Source: Nageia nagi
Taxonomy: Eukaryota > Pinophyta
Assembly (NCBI GenBank): GCA_050084985.1
Contig: JBITNC010000001.1
Coordinates: 135,966,001-136,030,000, forward strand
Direction: 5' to 3'
Length of the DNA: 64,000 nucleotides
In this document: piece after piece, positions 56,734 to 64,000 of the stretch
How positions within the stretch are numbered: position 1 is the first letter of the stretch
Layout of the letters: each line of letters opens with the position of its first letter
The notes under the pieces: model-generated
Told to the model about the DNA's origin: nothing
Seen by the model: only the letters and a program-made list of their open reading frames with translations
Databases searched by the model: none
Position numbers and translations under genes: made by a program

Positions 56734-58238
56734 TCTTCAGTTTCTGGGCTACCTTCCCTTTTCTTGGCTTCTTTTGTGTTTTCCTCTTTTATGTTACTGG
56801 AAGATTGTCCTTGTTCATATCCCAGACCAGATTTATCCGAAAACATTCTTTGACTGTTGATGATTTCGCTAAGTTTGGTCGACCTTCCTTCTAGATATTC
56901 AAAGGAACTGATTTTCTTGGTTACTTCCTCTAGTTGTGCACGTAGCCCAGTTATTTCTTCTTCGAGCTTACTACAATTCTTAACTTTCTCGAGAAGCTGT
57001 TCCTCCAAACTCTCATTTATCCTCTTGGATTCTTCGACTTCTATTTTTAGGTTTTCTACAGTAGTACTTGCATCATCACACCTTTTTGAGAGTATCTTAT
57101 TTTTCTTCACTTCTTTATTCAATTCATTCAATGCTGTCATTAGTTCTTCTTCAATATCAATCTCAACTTCACAGTCATCTTCTTCATCTGTCTCTTCCTT
57201 CTTATGTTTTTGGTCATTTTGATTATTTACATTCAGTTTTTCTTCAAACGCCATAAACAATGACTCATTATATTCCTTTTCTGATTCGTTACTGGAATCA
57301 TCATTAGTGGAGCCTTCATTTCTAGATAAGAGGCTCTGTCTATTTGACTTTCTATTTCGAGCCTGAGATTTCATCTTGCGATTTTTCTCAAAATACGATT
57401 CTTGATCATCTTTATCAGTTTTTCTATATGGACATTTTGAGATAAAGTGACCAATACCACCACAATTAAAACATTTAAAAGGCAGCTTGCCTTTATACTT
57501 ACCTTTTCCCCTTTTTAGCTTTCTAATGAAGTTTGCTTCTGCTTCATCCGATTGTTCCTCATCGTCAGAATCTTCTCTGGCGTTGTTACTGCTGCTGGTC
57601 TTAAACGCTGCTTCCTTTTCTGAATGTTTTGTTTTTCCAATCCTCATTTCATAAGCAGTTAGCGATCCATGCAATTCATCCATGCTAAAAGTTTTCAAAT
57701 CTTTTGCTTCTTCAATAGCAGACACTTTTGAATCAAAACGAGAAGTGAGAGATCGCAGTACCTTTTTCACGATGACATGATCTTCAATCTCTTCTCCAAG
57801 GCCTCTGATCGCATTAGTAATTTCATTTACTCTTAGCATGTAGGCTTCAATGGTTTCATCTTCATTCATCTTTAGACCTTCGAATTGAGCTCTATGTGTT
57901 TGGAGTTTTGCTTCCTTGACTTTGTCATCTCCCTCATGAATGCTTTTCAATTTACTCCATATTTCTTTAGCGGACTTGCATGCCATAACTTTTACCAGTT
58001 CGCTGTCCACAAGACCACACATTAGAGCGTTTCGTGCTTTGGCATCATATTCAAATACCTTTCTTTCTGCTTCATCTGATGGACCAGTAGGAGGAGGAGT
58101 GTAACCCCTTTTAACGGCATCCCAAGTACCAAAACCCAATGCACTGAGATAAGTCTTCATCTGAATTTTCCAGAACCCATAATTGGTTCCATCAAAGAGT
58201 GGTGCCTTGTTAGATGAGAAACCTTCTCCGCTTGCCAT
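56730..58238 (-). CDS. Gag of element G (UBN2-type, with zinc knuckle and coiled coil)
   Basis: 502 aa, intact. Start [20 protein letters not shown], then [16 protein letters not shown], the usual copia gag opening. The UBN2-like core runs to about residue 200 ([34 protein letters not shown]). An acidic linker precedes the CCHC knuckle [14 protein letters not shown] at residues 256-269. Residues 360-460 are a heptad-rich coiled coil, followed by [20 protein letters not shown]. In many copia elements this last segment continues without break into the second knuckle region; here gag stops at GSPETEE and pol starts in another frame. Gag packages the RNA and forms the particle. Confidence 0.95.
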   Translation of the reverse strand: MASGEGFSSNKAPLFDGTNYGFWKIQMKTYLSALGFGTWDAVKRGYTPPPTGPSDEAERKVFEYDAKARNALMCGLVDSELVKVMACKSAKEIWSKLKSIHEGDDKVKEAKLQTHRAQFEGLKMNEDETIEAYMLRVNEITNAIRGLGEEIEDHVIVKKVLRSLTSRFDSKVSAIEEAKDLKTFSMDELHGSLTAYEMRIGKTKHSEKEAAFKTSSSNNAREDSDDEEQSDEAEANFIRKLKRGKGKYKGKLPFKCFNCGGIGHFISKCPYRKTDKDDQESYFEKNRKMKSQARNRKSNRQSLLSRNEGSTNDDSSNESEKEYNESLFMAFEEKLNVNNQNDQKHKKEETDEEDDCEVEIDIEEELMTALNELNKEVKKNKILSKRCDDASTTVENLKIEVEESKRINESLEEQLLEKVKNCSKLEEEITGLRAQLEEVTKKISSFEYLEGRSTKLSEIINSQRMFSDKSGLGYEQGQSSSNIKEENTKEAKKREGSPETEE

Positions 58239-58280
58239 AGTGTCACTATCCGGATCTCCTTAGCTGTTATAGCTTACTTA

Positions 58281-58300
58281 GGAACCTAGCTCTGATACCA
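58281..58300 (-). promoter_or_regulatory. Primer binding site of element G
   Basis: TGGTATCAGAGCTAGGTTCC on the - strand, two bases after the 5' LTR. The first 12 bases exactly match the complement of the initiator Met tRNA 3' end, the rest nearly so. Confidence 0.93.
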
Positions 58301-58302
58301 AT

Positions 58303-60237
58303 TGTTGTTCTTCGAGTGACACTGAGAGGGGGGGGGGTGAATCAGTGTATATAAAAATTATCACTATCCAATCTTCTTTAATAATGACAAATTAAAAGCT
58401 AGAGAAAATGAGCAAGCACACCAGTACATCACACAACACCAGATGTAACGAGGTTCACCAGTTTGGCTACATCCCCGAAAATGACTGCTTGGACACCAAT
58501 CCAAATCCAGCCATTAAAGAAAGCTTACAGATTCACAGCACCAACTGTGAAGGGTAGCACCAACTACCACTTTGAGAATAGCAGCACCTACTGCTTGGAG
58601 CACCAACTCCAGCTCTCAAATCCACTCCAGCTCTTAAATCCACAGCACCAACTGTGAAGGGTAGCACCAACTACCACTTTTAGAATTAGCAGCACCGACT
58701 GCTTGGAGCACCAACTCCAGCTATCAAGCACCAACTTGATAGAACATTCAAATGGAGAAAAGATTCTGTTCTAGAAGACCCTCAATGGTCTAGCTCTAAT
58801 GCTCACTTCATACACTTCGGATATTTCACTTTACACACAGCACTTGCTTTCACTCACTTCTCTGCTCACCACATTCATGCGATTACCTGTGTTTTTATAC
58901 TTTACTTTTCGCACTTCTCTTCACACACTCTGCACACACTTCACTTCTTTTTTTTTTATTACACCGAGAAACCAACCCTTATATCTGCATGTCCCATTAC
59001 CTGCTTCACTTCTCCTTGAGCTGTGAAACCGCAACTACCACTTTTCTTGAGCTGTGCACTCATAACTTCCTTTCTCCTCGAGCTGTGCAATCATAACTTG
59101 CATTGTCCTCCAGCTGTGCAATCTCAGCTACTTCTCTCCTCGAGCTGTGCACTCATTACTTGCATTATTCTCAAGCTGTGCAATCTCAGCTACTTCTCTC
59201 CTCGAGCTGTGCACTCATAACTTCTTGCCATTTCCACACTGTTCACACTGCAACTCTCTGCTCCTTTTCTTACATCCATTTTTCACATTATTCCTATACT
59301 TAACCGTTACACATCAAGAACACTCCTAGAAACTGTTCCTGTCATTATACGTTATCAAAAGAATCCTTGTTTGTAACTGACGAGCACCTCTATTTCTCAA
59401 ACAGAGTTGTTTTGACAAGTATACCTCTTTCTTCATGAATTTCAGCTAATTCCGGATTCTTTTATTCTTCACTATGGTGTTTCTTACGATTCCGGACCCT
59501 TTGTCTTCTTCATAATAGCTTTTCTGATAATTCCGGACTCTTTTCCTCGCTTACCGGATGTTTACTATATATATTGTGTTGTCATCATTCTCCGGACTCC
59601 GGAAATAGAATAAAACGCTTTCCGCATGATGTCATCATTTCCGGACCTTTACCTCCGGACGTTTGTTTCCGGATCTTTACCTCCGGACGTTTGTTTCCGG
59701 ATTTTTACCTTGGGTCGTTTGTCTCCGGACTTTTGAACTCTGCATAATGATGTCATCACTTCCTGACTCCGGAAATAGAGTATCACTCTTTCCTCATGAT
59801 GTCATCATCTCCGGACACTTGTCTCCGGACCTTTGCCTATGGTCATTTATCTCCGGACTTTGAATTCCTTTACCATGATGTCATCCTCTTCGGACACTTG
59901 TCTCCGGACTTTTGTCTCCGGACTTTTCAATCTCTCTTTGCCGATCTCATTTCTGCATTCCGGAATGCTTTGTTCGCTGACTCTGGCTCTTTGATTATTC
60001 TTTGCTGACCTCATCACTTCTGGACTCCGGTTTTGAGTGAAAGCCCGAAATCGCTGACGTCATTTCTTCCGGAACTCGGTCAACCAATCACACTTCTCTT
60101 CCGGAACACAGTTAGACCTCCGGAACCCGACCAAACAGTCTCGCTTCACTTCCGGAACTTAGTTAATCCTCCGGAACCCGATCCATATCTTGTTGACAAC
60201 AATTACAATCACACTTCTCAATCACACATACTCAACA
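58303..60237 (-). repeat. 5' LTR of element G
   Basis: It carries the promoter of the element. It is identical to the 3' LTR apart from six transitions and one G in the G-run near 58328. A TATA-like TATATATA is at 59566-59573 and the TCCGGA array lies upstream of it in element orientation. Confidence 0.95.
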
Positions 60238-60242
60238 AGAGG

Positions 60243-60530
60243 GCTACCAAACTCATTTGAATTATCTAGCTAAAATGATCCTCTTGCTAGTTAATTAATC
60301 TATCTTTGCATACCCTCAATAGTAGCTGAAATGTTATCATTGTTACTTACATCACCATGGTTAGCTTCTTCATGGTCAATCACATTTAATATCTCCCAAG
60401 AGCTCCTTAAGATCTCTTATTGAAATACTTTGCAAGAACACTCTTAACTAATCCATGTCTAAAACAATTCACAAAATCGCTTATTAGTCCTAACTAAAAC
60501 CCTAAGATTTTAGCACACCTACTTATAATT
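60243..60530 (-). pseudogene. 5' end of element C gag and leader, cut off by element G
   Basis: Sequence left by the insertion of G at AGAGG. On the - strand the gag reading (SSLCDEIHLCMPPLDYKDP) crosses the G insertion site from here to 51014. The rest is leader with stops, up to the PBS. Confidence 0.6.
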
Positions 60531-60546
60531 CACTTTGGGTTCACCA
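60531..60546 (-). promoter_or_regulatory. Probable primer binding site of element C
   Basis: TGGTGAACCCAAAGTG on the - strand, three bases after the LTR end. It starts with TGG as expected; the priming tRNA is not identified. Confidence 0.55.
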
Positions 60547-60549
60547 AAA

Positions 60550-61336
60550 TGTTTACAAATAAAAGTGTATTTGAGAATGTAAATAAATGAATATTTATAG
60601 TTCCAAAAGATACATATATCTATTCATAAATTTTGAGCTAATGAATAGTAATTTATAACAAGACAAGCTGATATAGAAGATAATGAATAACTAGAATTGA
60701 AATGACATTACCAAACAAGATTAAATTTGTGTACTTACCTCATAGAGTGTACCTAATATGGATGAATGGAAGATAGTGATGAATCCTCAACAACTAATGG
60801 ATTCTGCACCCAAATTCATGGAGTAAGATGATCCAAAAAGAGGGCCATAAGCGATCTTTTACATGCTCAAAAGGAGCATCAATGGTATACTTTCATCTAT
60901 AAAGGAACACTAGTGGTCTTTGTTAAATTGTAGTCCATTCCAAACTAACTTTGTACCTCCACATGAACTTTCAAAGGTCTTAGTTTGATACTTAGATAAG
61001 CTTAGAATTGTTAGGATGCTCGCATAAAGAAGTACACAAACCTAGCCTTGAATGGTGGTGTCAAGAGACACCTAAAAGATTACCATCATCAAGACCAAAT
61101 ATGGGATCATGTATCTTCTTGATGTGGACTTACTATTAGATCCATATTTATATAGATAATAATATGACCTACTCCTTAGGTTGGCATGTACCGACATATA
61201 CAAGAATATAGTAAGTTGATGATATATATTAATCATATCCAAAATAACAATAATATTCTTGAACTAGATATATAAGTGTGGGCACATATTTCCTAATTTA
61301 TTAAATTAAATGCATAAATTAATTAAGGTGATAATA
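60550..61336 (-). repeat. 5' LTR of element C
   Basis: 787 bp, aligned with 45189-45975 throughout and of the same length, with many scattered differences, so much older than the LTRs of G. A TATA box, TATATAAATA, lies at 61145-61154 on the - strand. Confidence 0.85.
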
Positions 61337-61341
61337 GTAGA

Positions 61342-63560
61342 TTTTATAAAAACACATACTTTGACTATCTATAGATGATATATAATAACTTTTCATAGCT
61401 ATTCTTCTACCTTCATTGCCAATCTAATGCAATTAGTCTCAATGGTAGTGAACTCAAGAAAAATCTCAAACTCAACAACACCTGATAGTCATCAACTTTG
61501 CTTTGATATGTTCATCCATAGTACAATAGCTATAGAACACTCTAACACTACATCATTCCTTTTGACCACACATAATTTCATCAACAACATGTTGTAGTAT
61601 GAATGACTATGCTTTAAATAATCATCATGGTATTGATTATCATAATCACAATCACTAGCATGCTCAATATGCATGTAAACCCTAGATAGCCATTATCAAT
61701 AATTATAGGTATGCCCATCATATTTTTCTCAAAGTTTGACATTGGAATAAGGATCACATTAACTATCATTCATTGTATCATACTTCCTTGAAATCAAGAG
61801 CCCACTCCACAACTATTGCTCCACCCCTATTAGCACTAAATCTAGTTATTACACATATCAAGGATTCCAATTTTGGTACCTACACTTTCTTTATGATGTT
61901 TGGGTCAATATTGGTTTCCATGATCAATTAAATGCATGCAAGTGAGTTTTTATGTAATGTATCATGCCTTTGCATAAGGTTTTTCTCATCTACATAAGGA
62001 CAATCTTCACTGCATAATATTGTTTGGTAATGCATAATATTTTATCTATTTGCATAATACCTTAACATTAAAATAGACCTTACTCATGCATGATGGTACT
62101 ATATCTCCTCCTTAACTTACAATCTGAGCTCTTTAGACATGTTTTGGTAGTCAATATGTACATTCTATATAATCCCTCATTTGTATGCATAAGTCAATGA
62201 AACTTCGAACAACCCTTGTTTCCTCCACATAAGCAAATTTTATTCTATATAAGATTTTAACTATCTACACAAGTTGGTGAAACTTTTCATTCTGCATTAG
62301 CTATGTTGTCTATGTTATTGCTTATTTCTTTGCATACAAGGTTGTACTTCTATATAATACATTGGACCATCCACATTCTCCTTGAGGTAATTTGCATCTA
62401 AACCATGTCATTCCACATTATCTTTTGAATAATCTACACTTTAGATAGTGTTGATATCATCACATATATTTGTACCCTAGAAACACCATAATGCAAGGGA
62501 ATCTACATTCTAGAAGGTACTGATGTCATAACATCTCTCTACACCCTAAAAACACCATAATGTAAGGGAATATGCACTCCAAAAGGTTTTGACATCATCA
62601 CATATCTCTACATGCCAAAAATATAATAATGTAAAGATCACATATCTCTACACCTCAAAAATATAATAATGTAAAGCGAATCCACTCTCCAAAAGCTGCT
62701 TGCATCATCACATCTTTCTATATCCTAGAAAAACTATAACATAGAGGAAATCCACACTTCAGAGATTATTAACATCAAGTTGTCAAATATGCATCCCAGA
62801 TTCACATTCCTTCTTTGCATAAGCATTTAAGCCTCTAAATAACATTTCCTTTCTTAGTATAAGACTAGAATCTTTTGCATTAGCTTTGCACATGTTGGCT
62901 GGTTAATCCACTAGTCATTAATCTACTAGAATCAACATCTAATAGTCTTCACCTACATTGCATCATCATCTGATAGTATTAGCCTTCACATGTCACACCT
63001 TGTCCATCTGAATAAGATTATTTAATTATGGTGGAGATCTAATAGAATTAGAGTGATCAAGCTTTTTTGAAATGGTTACAAAATATAATATGTTATACTT
63101 CAACCATTTTAACATTTGTTGATTTTGATAAATATCTATCAAATTGGGATAAACCAAATTTTATTAAAATGGTAGTAAAATTAGAACACATTATATTTAC
63201 CCATTTTCTTTAGTACAAATTCTACCAGAATAGTGTATTTTCTTCTAGTTTGATTTAGCCAAGTCCATCCAAGTTTGAATGCCTATAAATATTATTGAAA
63301 CTCTAATACAATATGTTGTACTCCTCTCATACACTTGGTAGACCTTGTACATTCCTAGAAAGATTGATTAAAATCTTCTCATACCCCTAACACATCTTGC
63401 ATAGCATGGCATTACTCTTCATCATAGCAATTTTTACTTTTGCACTAACCTTATTCTATCCATACAAGCTAATGACTAACCACATAAGCTCATCTCTTGC
63501 TACATAAGAGTGTTTTTCTCTAGATAACCATGTAATCCACCACATAAGCCTTATTTTCAT
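61342..63560. repeat. Probable right part of the old copia-like LTR, and unassigned repeat sequence
   Basis: No gene is seen. At 62450-62715 a motif (ttgatatcatcacat, ctgatgtcataacat, ttgacatcatcacat, ttgcatcatcacat) recurs at about 70-bp spacing, together with 'ctctacaccctaaaaacacc' text, as tandem units. This resembles the TGATGTCATCA motif of the element G U3. Its distance from 61342 agrees with the missing 1.4 kb of the LTR split by C. The part from 61900 to 62380 repeats tgcataa and ctacataag phrases. The LTR end was not located. Confidence 0.4.
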
Positions 63561-63599
63561 TGTATAATCTTTTTACCCAAAAAATTAACTCTATAAGCA

Positions 63600-64000
63600 T
63601 ACAAATCAAGATATGTTACAACTATTGCTAATTGGTATAAACCTCAATAATTAGTTTACAATGACAAATCTCATATCAATTTATGATGTATAATAGTGCC
63701 TTGTATAGTAAGGGTTTTTTTGTTACAATGAAGGAAGATGTAGACTCCATTGGGCCTTCTTTGAATGATTATCTCAATTTCTACAAGCCTTCAATAGTAT
63801 CCCCAAAACCTACAAGAAAATGTTGATGATGTTCATTGATTGCTTAATAGTTCTTTGGTTTTGTTTTGCTCAAACTAGCTACCACAAACTTGCAAATCTT
63901 GCACACATGCAAAAAAGAAATTTATCAAATGCACGTACTCACATAATTAAACATGCTAAAAATATAATGTAATTTAAGCATGAAAGCATAGAGAAAACAT
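63600..64000 (-). repeat. Partial LTR related to the element B LTR, cut by the window end
   Basis: The order of phrases follows the B LTR: agtttacaatgacaaat, gtgccttgtatagtaagggt, tttctacaagccttcaatag, cttgcacacatgcaaaaaag, atttatcaaatgcacgtact and aacatgctaaaaatataatg. These correspond to 24590-24910. The similarity is diverged, and neither the start nor the matching PBS was located. Confidence 0.5.

Larger units (their letters stand above)
51020..60237 (-). mobile_element. Element G: young, structurally intact Sirevirus-like Ty1/copia element
   Basis: The LTRs are 51020-52953 (1934 bp) and 58303-60237 (1935 bp), both TG...CA. AGAGG flanks both sides (51015-51019, 60238-60242) as a perfect 5-bp target duplication. 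The PBS, gag, pol and PPT are in order on the - strand and both frames are open. I count six base differences and one G-run length difference between the LTRs. Gag with a central zinc knuckle plus coiled coil, a second knuckle at the pol start, several PPT-like runs before the 3' LTR and palindrome-rich LTRs suggest the Sirevirus (SIRE/Maximus) lineage; no env-like ORF is present. Confidence 0.93.
45189..61336 (-). mobile_element. Element C: TAT-type Ty3/gypsy element without recognisable RT, split by element G
   Basis: LTRs of 787 bp lie at 45189-45975 and 60550-61336. On the - strand the internal order is PBS, gag (interrupted by G at 51015-60242), protease, linker, archaeal-type RNase H, integrase, 3' noncoding repeats, polypurine tract. 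Between the protease motif (49480) and the RNase H start (48650) there are only about 830 bp, with no RT or first RNase H. The flanking 5-mers GTATA (45184-45188) and GTAGA (61337-61341) match at four of five positions and may be the target duplication. Confidence 0.8.

Noticed and set aside
54478-57256. Many + strand ORFs up to 121 aa opposite element G gag and pol
   Set aside because: Shadows of intact - strand gag and pol with no recognisable domain.

Overview
The window looks like intergenic DNA of a plant nuclear genome with very large, repeat-rich chromosomes. It is AT-rich and contains only plant-type retroelements: Ty3/gypsy of the TAT/Ogre type, one Sirevirus-like Ty1/copia, and one L1-type LINE. 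I see no intact host gene. The only host-gene trace is a decayed PPR fragment at 7.8-8.0 kb. A gymnosperm would fit, but the sequence does not settle the species.

Layout from left to right. Element A (+ strand, 1-7808, entering from outside the window) is a gypsy element with a long gag-protease frame, about 4.3 kb of noncoding internal sequence instead of polymerase, a polypurine tract and a 3' LTR. Its noncoding part contains a pair of equal-sized hairpins and a degenerate tandem repeat whose copies keep a hairpin at the same place with different stem sequences. It is followed by the PPR pseudogene and a decayed unrecognised coiled-coil ORF family (copy D, 8.7-13.3 kb). Element B (- strand, about 15.1-25.4 kb) is an autonomous-type but decayed TAT element with gag, PR, RT, RNase H, a second RNase H and integrase, a PBS and one LTR. 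Its gag is clearly related to that of A. Copy E of the D/E type follows (25.4-30.5 kb, +), then a decayed gag and unknown ORF on the - strand (30.6-34.3 kb).

A LINE (- strand, about 43.2-34.3 kb) is interrupted by element F, a short gag-protease LTR element arranged as LTR-internal-LTR-partial internal. The RT core of the LINE is missing at the left junction. At the right is a three-level nest: an old copia-like LTR (left part about 44.8-45.2 kb, right part after 61.3 kb), split by gypsy element C (45189-61336, - strand, no recognisable RT), which is split by young copia element G (51020-60237, - strand). G has intact gag and pol, near-identical 1.93-kb LTRs, an iMet-type PBS, a PPT and a perfect 5-bp target duplication (AGAGG).

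Main points: (1) element A carries noncoding structured repeats whose paralogous hairpins show compensatory differences; (2) A and F have gag plus protease but no polymerase, and C keeps integrase without RT, so much of the window depends on proteins made elsewhere; (3) G is the only element that looks currently competent, and its gag and pol are separate frames joined by an ATGA overlap; (4) the old elements show a strong C-to-T decay in which glutamine codons have become stops.
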